DNA from: Chlamydiales bacterium
GTDB lineage: Bacteria > Chlamydiota > Chlamydiia > Chlamydiales > Rhabdochlamydiaceae
NCBI GenBank assembly: GCA_016185065.1
Contig: JACPOL010000008.1
Location: 558,001 to 622,000 of the forward strand
Direction: 5' to 3'
DNA: 64,000 bases
Part shown: positions 56,695-64,000 of the stretch, in pieces
Position numbering within the stretch: the stretch's first letter is position 1
Layout: each line of letters starts with the position of its first letter
Program-made: the position numbers and the translations under genes
The notes under the pieces: generated by a model
What the model was told of the DNA's origin: nothing
The model's database searches: none
Seen by the model: the letters and a program-made list of their open reading frames with translations, nothing else

Positions 56695-57888
56695 ATGAAA
56701 AAACTGCTCACCTGCCTCCTCCTCCCCGTTTTTGCTTTTTCCGAAGAGACGATCGCAGAAGATCGCTTTGGGATGACTGGTCAGTGGGGCAATGGACGCG
56801 AGTATTTGAAGAAGTATGGAATCGATATCGTCTCTTATCTTAAACTAGACGATACATGGAACCTGCACGGCGGCAGAAAGCGCTCTGACGCACTGGGCAA
56901 TCCTGAATACGTTTTTTCCGCTGGGGCAGTAGTAAAAAGCAAACCTCTCTTTCACTATTCAGGCGGCACTTTTGTCGCTCAGTTTCTCAGCCACCATGGG
57001 AAGCAGCCCTCGAAACAAGTTGGTTCATTCGTTCCTGTCGATGAGATGGAAGCGCCCGGTTTCGATACGATCTACGCCCTCTGGTATAGACAGGGCTTTT
57101 ATGACGAGCGCTACTGGCTGCAACTAGGCAAGAGCGACGCCTATGACCACTTCACCGTGGTGGAGCACGCCCAGTTTTTTATCAATGGAGCCTTTACAGC
57201 GATCCCTACAATTGCCTTTTTTCCAGTCTATCCTCATCCAGCAATGTCAGCTCTGGCATCGTTCGGCTTTTTAAACAACCTCTCTCTCACCCTAGGTCTA
57301 TTTGACGGCTCTTTAGCCGACGGCTACTCTACGGGGAAGCATGGCGTGATCGGACGTTTTTTTGACCATCTGGGCAGCCACGCATTTACAATTGGCGAGC
57401 TGGATGGATCTTGGGAGTTCAACTCCGTCTATAAGGGCACGTTAGGGATTGGCGGATGGAATAGCACAGCTAAGTTCGAGCGATTCAGCGGGGGCAAAAA
57501 AAGAGGGACAAGCGGCGGCTATGCGACTTTAGACCAGGTCGTCTATCACGATCCCGAACAAGAGGGGGCAATTTTTCTTCTTTATGGATGGGCAGACCCA
57601 AAAATCAGCCCTGCACATAACTACTACGCAGCAGGAGCGATCTGGCAAGGCCTTCCTCGTAAGCGTCCTAAAGACATGCTTGGAATTGGCATCAGCAGTG
57701 TAAATTTCACGCGGGCTAAAGAAGCGGAATACACTGAGCGATTCGAAACAGCAATCGAAGCATTCTATGTCTACGAATTCGCCTTCTGGGGTTTCCTACA
57801 GCCAGACTTTCAATACATTGTGCATCCCGGCGGTAAAGGCCTGCCCAACGCTACCGTCTTCACCCTCCGCCTCCAATTCACCCTCTAA
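56695..57888 (+). CDS. OprB-family carbohydrate-selective porin
   Basis: The ATG at 56695 (MKKLLTCLLLPVFAFSEETI) is chosen over a TTG at 56641. The 397-residue outer-membrane protein has the OprB features: WGNGREYLKKYGIDIVSYL, YALWYRQGFYDERYWLQLGK, GAFTAIPTIAFFPVYPHPAMSAL and a C-terminal strand ending LRLQFTL. OprB porins pass mono- and disaccharides. It lies 77 bases upstream of the permease-SPFH gene, with a promoter between them, and a sugar-type binding protein lies at the end of the same run, so a shared transport role is possible. Confidence 0.8.
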   Translation: MKKLLTCLLLPVFAFSEETIAEDRFGMTGQWGNGREYLKKYGIDIVSYLKLDDTWNLHGGRKRSDALGNPEYVFSAGAVVKSKPLFHYSGGTFVAQFLSHHGKQPSKQVGSFVPVDEMEAPGFDTIYALWYRQGFYDERYWLQLGKSDAYDHFTVVEHAQFFINGAFTAIPTIAFFPVYPHPAMSALASFGFLNNLSLTLGLFDGSLADGYSTGKHGVIGRFFDHLGSHAFTIGELDGSWEFNSVYKGTLGIGGWNSTAKFERFSGGKKRGTSGGYATLDQVVYHDPEQEGAIFLLYGWADPKISPAHNYYAAGAIWQGLPRKRPKDMLGIGISSVNFTRAKEAEYTERFETAIEAFYVYEFAFWGFLQPDFQYIVHPGGKGLPNATVFTLRLQFTL

Positions 57889-57907
57889 AAAGAATTAAAA
57901 TAAAAAT

Positions 57908-57936
57908 TTGACAATTTAAGCAGGCTAATTTATGTG
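57908..57936 (+). promoter_or_regulatory. Promoter-like sequence before the permease-SPFH operon
   Basis: A perfect TTGACA (57908-57913), a 17-base spacer and TATGTG (57931-57936, three of six consensus bases). Transcription would start near 57943, 23 bases before the ATG at 57966. Confidence 0.5.
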
Positions 57937-57965
57937 ACTCTTAAGGCGGGGTTTGCATTTAAATT

Positions 57966-60335
57966 ATGCTGCATAAAATCATTTACTCTTTTTTCCAGCT
58001 GTGGAACATGTTTCTACTGCTGTCTCCTTTCTTCCTCATGGGCCTCTTTTTTGCAGGGCTCCTCCACGTCCTCGTCTCAAAAAAACAGATCTCAGCGATG
58101 GTGGGCGATCCTGGAATGAAGGGGGTCTTTATCTCCTCAGCACTTGGGATCACCATCCCTGTCTGCACATGTGGAGTGGCGCCAGTAGGAGTCGAGTTAA
58201 AACGGAAGGGAGCCAGCCGCCCCGCGATCATCTCCTTTCTGATCACGACTCCCGAAACTGCGGTTGATGCGATCATGGTCACCTTCGGGTTGCTCGGCCC
58301 GGCAATGGCCATCGCGCGACCGATTTTTGCCTATTGCATGGGAATTATCGGAGGCTTTTTTGGCATCGGGCTTCTCACAGATGCGGACCAGCCACTCAAA
58401 AGCGATCAGCCAATTAAATGCTCCCACCCTCACGATCACGAGCATCACAGCTGCGAGCTTGCAGAGCACCTAGAAGAGAATGAGCCCGACTTTGTCGGCT
58501 TCCACTGCTTGAAAAACTCCCTAGTCCACGCCCCTAAGAGAGTGTGGCATAGAGTTTCTCATAGCTCATCCCTCTACTCTTGGTATAGACCCGAGGTTTC
58601 ACTTCCCCCGCAAACTCAGGAGACTCTTACGCCCAAAGAAGGTCCTGTACTTCCTCTTAGAGAGATCTGGAGCCGGATCTTTAACTACTCATACAAGCAG
58701 CTCGCCGATGAGGTGCTGCCCGGCCTCATTATCGGTATGCTCTTCGCCTTCCTGATCTTCCTTCTTCTTCCAGAAAATCTGGCCAAATATGGCTTAGGAC
58801 AGGGGTTCTTCTCTTATCTTCTTATGCTAGCAGCAGGAATGCCTCTTTATGTGTGTGCATCCGCGAGCACTCCCATCGCAGCTGCCCTTATCTATCAAGG
58901 AGTGAGTCCCGGCGCTGCAATGGTCTTTCTACTTGCAGGACCCGCAACCAACACGACGACGATCACGATCTTGGGACGCTATTTTGGCGCGAGATTTCTC
59001 AATGTCTACCTCTTTAGTGTGATGGTCGGAGGCGTGGTATCTGGTATGCTCTTCGATAGGATTCTACACGCATTCGACCTGCATGTCGTTGCCAACGTCT
59101 CGCCGACTCATGGAAGCATCACAGGTATCATCCAGTGGGCAAGCGCCTCTGCTTTAATTACACTGATCATCTGGAGAAGTTGGAAGGGCAACCTACGCGG
59201 AGAGTTTCAAGAGCTATTAGAAAACATGAGAGCTCTTCTTCCAGTAAGAGGGCGCTCTCTTCTCTATGCGCTGCCAATCGCCTTTCTCGTCTATCTAGCT
59301 TCTGGCCTGACAACTGTTCCACCTGGAGCGGTGGGGTATGTGAAGATCTTTGGCAAGGTAACTGATCGCAATCTCAAGCCCGGACTCCACTACATTCCTC
59401 CTGCGCCGTTTGCCAAGATGGACCTCTGGTACCACGCTCACCCCTATCAGGTTACGATAGGAGTGCCTCTTGCCGAAATGGCAACAGGAAAACACACTCA
59501 GCCGGAGCTCTCTTCAAAACTTGCACAGGTGGCAGAAGCTGAAGAAAAAGAGCACCAGATGCCCACTGCATTCGAAGCTAAGGCGGACCCGGTCTTCTCT
59601 TATTCAGAACCCATCAGCTCCGACTTTTTTACTGGCGATGAGAACCTCTTAAATATCTCAGCATCCGTTCAATATTCGATCAGCGACCCCTATAAGTACT
59701 TCTATCAAGTGAGCGATCAGCAGGTCGTGATTGCGGACCTACTGCGTAAGAGTATTTTTGATTCAACAGCTTCGGGCGCCATCATGAAGCTGCTGAGTGC
59801 AGATCGCGAAGAGTACAACCAGATGATCTCCAAGGATCTGACCTCAAAGCTTGAAGAGTTGGGCGCACACCTAATCTCTGTGAACGTGACCAACTTACAT
59901 CCTCCTGTGGAGACCCTCTTCTCATTTAGAGATGTGGTTTCAGCGCGCGAAGATCGAGAAACTGCCGACTTAAAAGCGCTTAAATTTTTAACCGAAACTG
60001 TGCTGCGGACTCGCGGTGACGCCCAAGTAGAAGTCCAAAGAGCCACCGCCCTCGCCCTTTCAGAGAGACTTAAAGCAGAAGGGAAAACGATCAGCATCAA
60101 AGCCCGTGCAGAGATCGTCTCAGGATATCGAGAGCTCCTCGAAGAGCTCCTGTGGCTGGAGACAAGCGAACGGGCTCTCTCTAAACAGGAGCTCTACCTA
60201 CTGCCACCTGGCTACCCTCCACAGAAGTTCTCGCTCTGGAAAAATGCGCTGGTAAATACGGAAGAAGAGACCTCGTACAAAGAAGAAAAAAGCAAAAAAG
60301 AAGAGAGTAATCATGGATCCAAAAAATCATCATGA
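57966..60335 (+). CDS. Fusion of an SO_0444/ArsP-type permease with a C-terminal SPFH (HflK-like) domain
   Basis: A 789-residue protein in two parts. Residues 1-370 are a split permease (PF03773-like): PFFLMGLFFAGLLHVLVSKK, then PVCTCGVAPVG with the C67-x-C69 pair of SO_0444-type Cu/Zn effluxers, a His-rich cytosolic loop (HPHDHEHH near 154-161), and a second half with YVCASASTPIAAALIYQGV and AGPATNTTTITIL. A further helix at about 433-448 leads into an SPFH domain (450-760): VPPGAVGYVKIFGKVTDRNLKPGLHY, FTGDENLLNISASVQYSIS and DVVSAREDRETADLKA. The tail is Lys/Glu-rich. It overlaps the next gene by 23 bases. The domain fusion is unusual. Confidence 0.8.
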   Translation: MLHKIIYSFFQLWNMFLLLSPFFLMGLFFAGLLHVLVSKKQISAMVGDPGMKGVFISSALGITIPVCTCGVAPVGVELKRKGASRPAIISFLITTPETAVDAIMVTFGLLGPAMAIARPIFAYCMGIIGGFFGIGLLTDADQPLKSDQPIKCSHPHDHEHHSCELAEHLEENEPDFVGFHCLKNSLVHAPKRVWHRVSHSSSLYSWYRPEVSLPPQTQETLTPKEGPVLPLREIWSRIFNYSYKQLADEVLPGLIIGMLFAFLIFLLLPENLAKYGLGQGFFSYLLMLAAGMPLYVCASASTPIAAALIYQGVSPGAAMVFLLAGPATNTTTITILGRYFGARFLNVYLFSVMVGGVVSGMLFDRILHAFDLHVVANVSPTHGSITGIIQWASASALITLIIWRSWKGNLRGEFQELLENMRALLPVRGRSLLYALPIAFLVYLASGLTTVPPGAVGYVKIFGKVTDRNLKPGLHYIPPAPFAKMDLWYHAHPYQVTIGVPLAEMATGKHTQPELSSKLAQVAEAEEKEHQMPTAFEAKADPVFSYSEPISSDFFTGDENLLNISASVQYSISDPYKYFYQVSDQQVVIADLLRKSIFDSTASGAIMKLLSADREEYNQMISKDLTSKLEELGAHLISVNVTNLHPPVETLFSFRDVVSAREDRETADLKALKFLTETVLRTRGDAQVEVQRATALALSERLKAEGKTISIKARAEIVSGYRELLEELLWLETSERALSKQELYLLPPGYPPQKFSLWKNALVNTEEETSYKEEKSKKEESNHGSKKSS

Positions 60336-61245
60336 ATCTTTGCCCAGATCTAAAAAGCGGCTGGCGCTGAATATCGTTCTGATCATTTTGGTCATGTTTG
60401 CAATCTACTCAGCTATCTTTACCATCGACGAAACACAATGGGGGGTCGTCACCCGTTTCGGAAGGCCTCTAGAGAAGGTGCGTACGTCGGGGTTTCATCT
60501 GAAGTTCCCCTGGCCGATCGACGAGGTCGTCCGCGTCGATAAGCGCCTCCTCGTACTCGACCTCTCTCCTCAGTCGCTCCTCACCTACGACGAGAACAAC
60601 GTGATGGTTAACCCCTTCATGATCTGGCAGGTCACTGATGCCGTTCAATTTGTCTCCTCTATGCAGAACCGCGCGACAGCAGAGAGTCGCCTAAGTGATA
60701 TTGCGATCGCAGCCCTTGCAAACACCGTTGGCGGCTATCCGTTCAAAGCCTTTATCAATTTAGAATCGAGCGATATCGAAATTCACAAGATTCTAGCGAA
60801 AACAGAAGCCCAAGTTAGCCAGCTCGCTCGTTCATTTGGTATAGAAGTTAATGAAGTGGGAATAAAATCCTTCCTCCTTCCAATCCAGAACCGCATCAGT
60901 GTTATTCAGCGTATGAATGCTGAAAGAGCGCGGATCGCCGCAGTCTACCGCTCTCAGGGTATTGAAGAGGCTCTAACCATCGAAGCTCAGGCAGTTGCCG
61001 AACACGAGAGGATCTTGGGACAAGCTCATGCGAAGGCAACAGCTATCCGCGGGGAAGGTGAAGCAGAAGCCCTCAAAATTTTAGGTGACGCCTATGCGCA
61101 GGACCCTCAATTCTTCCGATTCATCCGCAGCTTAGAATCTTATGAGGCGATTATAGGTTCGCAGAGCACCGTCTTCCTGGAATCGAACTCCCCTCTGCTA
61201 AAATATTTCAATGGGACCGAAGCGCAACAACTACAAAAAAACTAG
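60313..61245 (+). CDS. HflC-like SPFH membrane protein
   Basis: A 310-residue protein with one N-terminal helix (about 20-37) and an SPFH domain: IDETQWGVVTRFGRPLEKVRTSGFHLKFPWPIDEV, MVNPFMIWQVTDAVQF and SQLARSFGIEVNEVGIKSFLLP. The end RFIRSLESYEAIIGSQSTVFLESNSPLLKYF is the typical HflC tail. HflC and HflK form a large cage around FtsH in the inner membrane. No ftsH is near here, and the third SPFH partner is fused to a permease. The start lies inside the end of the fusion gene, so they are translated together. Confidence 0.8.
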   Translation: MDPKNHHESLPRSKKRLALNIVLIILVMFAIYSAIFTIDETQWGVVTRFGRPLEKVRTSGFHLKFPWPIDEVVRVDKRLLVLDLSPQSLLTYDENNVMVNPFMIWQVTDAVQFVSSMQNRATAESRLSDIAIAALANTVGGYPFKAFINLESSDIEIHKILAKTEAQVSQLARSFGIEVNEVGIKSFLLPIQNRISVIQRMNAERARIAAVYRSQGIEEALTIEAQAVAEHERILGQAHAKATAIRGEGEAEALKILGDAYAQDPQFFRFIRSLESYEAIIGSQSTVFLESNSPLLKYFNGTEAQQLQKN

Positions 61246-61254
61246 AAGCGGCTC

Positions 61255-62427
61255 ATGAGTACTCAACTGCCCAAAAATGTCATCTTTATCCGCTCTCTCT
61301 TTGCTCGGATGCGCAATCATCCGGTTCGCTCCGCTCTCATCGGTTTAGGGATCTTTATTCTGCTTAGTCTCTGCGATGTCCCCTACCGCGTCAGCATCGG
61401 ACAGATCGGTGTCGTGCGCCGCTTTGGAAGGTATGTCGGCGAGATGAGAGAGCCGGGGCTTAACTTCCGCTTTCCATGGGGAATCGACCGGGTGATCATT
61501 GTGGATGCGGAAAAGGTGCACACATTCGAACTAACCGGTAGTAAAGAGGATAAAGAGATCTCGGGAAAAGAGTACTTTACTGGAGATGAGAACCTGATCG
61601 ACATCCGCTGCTCGATCCAGTACCAGATAAGCAGCTCTCCCCACTACCTCTTCCAGTCGGAGTTTCCAGAGCAGATCATCCTCGATCACCTCCAAGAGCT
61701 TCTGATCGGCTCCATCAGCAGCTACAATGTCGATAGTCTACTCGGGAGCGATAAGGAGATCGTACAAGAAAAACTGCTGAAAAACTTGAAGATCCTCATC
61801 GAACCTCTAGAGCTTGGTGTCGAACTCGTATCTCTTAACCTGGACTGGGTGATGCCCCCTCCCGCTGCAGTTCCCGCCTTCCAAGACGTCTTCATGGCAA
61901 AGGAGGAGCGCTACCTCTCGATTAACCAGGCAGAAAAGTATAAGACCGAGACGATTAACGAAGCCCAGGGACTTGCTGAGCGCGTCATGTTAGATGCCGA
62001 AGCCTACGCCTACACCCGCGTTAAACTGGCTCATGGAGCAGAGGAGCGCTTCCGTTTCCTCCTCACCGAGAATAAACGAGATCCCGAAGAGACGATGCTC
62101 TCGGAGTATTTTAAAACAATGAGCAAGGTTGTCTCTCAAGCCGATGTTTACGTGATTAGACCTGGCCAGGGCGCTCAGCTGGAAATGAACCTAATGGATC
62201 AGGTCTCTCCGCCGAAGGGAGTAGCAAAAAAAGCGAAGGGTAAAAAGGAGAAAAAAGCAGAAGTTCCAGCTCTCCTCCTTCCTCCAACTATTTATGAGAC
62301 ATCTACCGACCGCGCACCAGGAGCCGGTGGCCACGAAGAGCTATACCACAGGCCCATGCACCAGGAGCTACCTACTACAACCGCCCCTATTACACCGTCT
62401 GAAATACAGGTGAATAAAAATGAGTGA
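61255..62427 (+). CDS. HflK-like SPFH membrane protein
   Basis: A 390-residue protein: one helix (about 25-45), then VSIGQIGVVRRFGRYVGEMREPGLNFRFPWGIDRV, FTGDENLIDIRCSIQYQIS and VELVSLNLDWVMPPPAAVPAFQDVFMAKEERY. The helical stalk carries QAEKYKTETINEAQGLAERV. The C-terminus is Lys/Pro-rich and disordered (GVAKKAKGKKEKKAEVPA). It resembles the SPFH half of the fusion protein more than the HflC-like one. It starts nine bases after the HflC-like gene and overlaps the following gene by eight. Confidence 0.8.
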   Translation: MSTQLPKNVIFIRSLFARMRNHPVRSALIGLGIFILLSLCDVPYRVSIGQIGVVRRFGRYVGEMREPGLNFRFPWGIDRVIIVDAEKVHTFELTGSKEDKEISGKEYFTGDENLIDIRCSIQYQISSSPHYLFQSEFPEQIILDHLQELLIGSISSYNVDSLLGSDKEIVQEKLLKNLKILIEPLELGVELVSLNLDWVMPPPAAVPAFQDVFMAKEERYLSINQAEKYKTETINEAQGLAERVMLDAEAYAYTRVKLAHGAEERFRFLLTENKRDPEETMLSEYFKTMSKVVSQADVYVIRPGQGAQLEMNLMDQVSPPKGVAKKAKGKKEKKAEVPALLLPPTIYETSTDRAPGAGGHEELYHRPMHQELPTTTAPITPSEIQVNKNE

Positions 62428-62899
62428 TCAAAACTCACTGACCGTTCAGGACGCCACCTTTTGGAAGCTCAAGCTTCAGGAGAATCTTTCGAATAGACGC
62501 GGGACCATGTACCGCTTCCTCGCCTCCTCGCTGCAGCTCCTACTCTTTGGCAATGCCGGCGGCATCGGATTTATCCTGGGCATCTTCCGTACAGGAAATG
62601 AACCCCCTGTTGTGCACTGGCTGTGCGTTTCGGCAATCATCGTATTTATGCTCGGCTGCCTCACTTCTGCTGTTACCCTGATTTTTACCAATGCCCTTTC
62701 GATGAAAGAGGCGCATGCCGCAGAGACAGCTCTAAATAAGTTGATCAACAATAAGATGAGCGGCGATGAGGCTGCTATGTACATGGACAATACGACCTTC
62801 CCTTTAGCAGCGAGGGCCATGGTTTCGGGAATCTGCAGCTTGATTTTCCTTGCAATAGGAGCTGCCCTTGGAGTCGTTCTTCTACTCTTATACTACTAG
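62420..62899 (+). CDS. Small membrane protein of the SPFH operon
   Basis: A 159-residue protein with about three or four helices (LASSLQLLLFGNAGGIGFILGIF, WLCVSAIIVFMLGCLTSAVTLIF, SGICSLIFLAIGAALGVVLLLLYY) and a short amphipathic part between them. No family is recognised. The eight-base overlap with the HflK-like gene ties it to the operon. It may be an accessory subunit of the permease-SPFH assembly. Confidence 0.65.
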   Translation: MSDQNSLTVQDATFWKLKLQENLSNRRGTMYRFLASSLQLLLFGNAGGIGFILGIFRTGNEPPVVHWLCVSAIIVFMLGCLTSAVTLIFTNALSMKEAHAAETALNKLINNKMSGDEAAMYMDNTTFPLAARAMVSGICSLIFLAIGAALGVVLLLLYY

Positions 62900-62919
62900 G
62901 CTCACATGATAAAAAAAGT

Positions 62920-63095
62920 AATACCATTTATCAAAAATAACTGCATTTTTGACAAAGCCGGCGCCCAGAGTTTAAACCAGACGCAGTCGGCGCTGAAGCA
63001 GCTCAACTTGAACAAGTTGAGCGATGCAAGCGGGTTTAAAATATGGGATTGCCGGGGAAGTCATAAAATGAAGTTATTTTTGATAAATAGTATTA
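62920..63095. repeat. Long palindromic element G covering the start of the binding-protein gene
   Basis: AATACCATTTATCAAAAATA and three more bases (62921-62943) pair with 63072-63094 over 22 of 23 positions. Inside lie further imperfect pairs (TTTAAACCAGACGC with GCAAGCGGGTTTAAA) and the perfect palindrome CTCAACTTGAACAAGTTGAG. The outer ends read TAATAC and GTATTA. The right arm encodes the first nine residues of the next gene. Confidence 0.8.
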
Positions 63096-64000
63096 TCCAG
63101 ATCGCCCTGCTGACTCTCCTCTCTGCTTCTGCTGCGCACGCAGATCAGAAAACCGTTGCAGTCTGTACCCATAGCAGCGGAACCTCTTCTTTCTGGAGCC
63201 TTGTTTATGAAGGGATGAACGCTGCTGGAAGCGACATGGGAATTAAGCCGGTCTATTACGGACTCTTCGATCCTCAAGTTAAAAATATGCCTGGTTATAT
63301 CTCTAAAGCACTAAAAGCTAGTCCAAGTGCACTAATCATTTCGATACCGGATTCAGAACTTCTGAGGCCAAGTATTGAAGAGGCTCAGGGAAAAGGAGTT
63401 CCAGTCATCGCAATTGGCTCAGGCTTTGATGAGTATGCGAGTCTCGGCATCAATACCTTTATTGGAGAGGACTCTTTTGAAGCAGGAGTTATCGCAGGCG
63501 AGCGGATGTTAAAGGCTGGAGTAAGCCGCTTGCTCTGCGTACATGACATTGAAACCGACATCTCAGATAAACGAGAGATTGAAGGAGTTAAAAGCGCATT
63601 TAAGAAGGCCGGTAAAACCGCCTTAACAGTTGCGATCCGCGACAACTCTCCCTCCACTGCTGCTGCCCTTATTGCCACAACACTCTCTATCGACCTCGAT
63701 ATCGATGGCATCATTGCGATGAGCGCCACTGCTGCCCTTCCGTCTATCTATGCGATAAAAGAGCATGGCAAGTATGGAGAGCTTCCTTTTGCAACCTTCG
63801 ATCTATCGGATCATGTCCGCGATGGAATCCAAGCTGGAAAGATTCTGTTCGCTGTCGCTCAGCAGCCCTATCTGGAAGGCTACTTAGCTGTTGCTATAGC
63901 CTCTTATAAATCTGGCGTAATCGATGTCGATCAAGTGATCAAAAAACTCCAAGAAAAGACCGGCTTTAAGTTCACCCCACCCGAATCATTCTCTTTTGAA
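63068..64000 (+). CDS. Periplasmic sugar-binding protein (PBP type 1, ribose/galactose-like), 3' end cut by window
   Basis: Open from ATG 63068 (GGGGAA eight bases upstream) to the window end, 311 codons. A signal peptide (about 1-26, ending SAAHA) precedes a Peripla_BP_4 domain: TVAVCTHSSGTSSFWSLVYEGMNAAG, ALIISIPDSELLRPSIEEAQGKGVPVIAIGSG, LGINTFIGEDSFEAGVIAGERML and DGIIAMSATAALPSIYAIKEHG. It binds a sugar or related ligand for an ABC importer or a sensor. The first nine codons come from palindrome G. A second ATG at 62907, outside the palindrome, may mark the ancestral start. Its ABC partners, if any, lie beyond the window. Confidence 0.85.
   Translation, partial: MKLFLINSIIQIALLTLLSASAAHADQKTVAVCTHSSGTSSFWSLVYEGMNAAGSDMGIKPVYYGLFDPQVKNMPGYISKALKASPSALIISIPDSELLRPSIEEAQGKGVPVIAIGSGFDEYASLGINTFIGEDSFEAGVIAGERMLKAGVSRLLCVHDIETDISDKREIEGVKSAFKKAGKTALTVAIRDNSPSTAAALIATTLSIDLDIDGIIAMSATAALPSIYAIKEHGKYGELPFATFDLSDHVRDGIQAGKILFAVAQQPYLEGYLAVAIASYKSGVIDVDQVIKKLQEKTGFKFTPPESFSFE

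Overview
The window comes from a chlamydia-like bacterium (phylum Chlamydiae, order Parachlamydiales or a close relative). The evidence is gene content: ileS-lepB beside a secreted hypothetical (the CT019-CT020-CT021 order of Chlamydia as I remember it), a chlamydial-type LepB with a very long insert, a TyrP-type amino-acid permease, a second short gyrase-like ParC/ParE pair, many eukaryote-like proteins (F-box, ankyrin, TPR) and two outer-membrane proteins of the Lpg1974 type. Base composition is moderate. Genus and species cannot be fixed from the sequence alone.

Layout. 1-5.5 kb: glycan-modification genes (GT10-like, sugar O-methyltransferase-like, GT92-like, GT11, DUF1796, GT2-TPR), all with N-terminal signal peptides. 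5.5-9.7 kb: two related autotransporters, one without a passenger. 9.8-18 kb: accessory and host-directed genes (TPR protein, AlkD-like, VOC, ankyrin protein with a possible CE-clan cysteine-enzyme region, NUDIX lipoprotein, membrane-anchored GT32, F-box protein). 18-27.7 kb: tyrP, pncB-pncA NAD salvage, CT021-like gene, lepB, ileS. 28.5 kb: tmRNA, followed by a duplicated tmRNA tail and a YVTN/FN3 protein between direct repeats. 30.7-38.5 kb: ERG4/ERG24-type sterol reductase, MntA-HepT pair, two near-identical methyltransferase paralogues around yqeY and a PAP2 phosphatase. 38.6-47.5 kb: envelope and secreted proteins and a paralogous repeat-protein pair. 47.6-56.6 kb: MFS exporter, GNAT, exported methyltransferase, GT4, parC/parE. 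56.7-64 kb: OprB-like porin, then a run holding a permease-SPFH fusion, HflC-like and HflK-like proteins, a small membrane protein and a sugar-type periplasmic binding protein cut by the window end.

Two themes stand out. First, many enzymes that need cytosolic donors (nucleotide sugars, SAM, nucleoside diphosphates) carry export signals. Together with the F-box, ankyrin and TPR proteins this suggests a secretome acting on host substrates. Second, the chromosome is full of palindromic miniature elements that have changed genes: one sits in frame inside a signal peptide (47364-47523), one appears to supply the start of a binding-protein gene (62920-63095), and one replaces the 3' end of ileS (24543-24645). 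A further 114-bp element recurs three times between genes. No rRNA, tRNA, CRISPR array or complete insertion sequence was seen.
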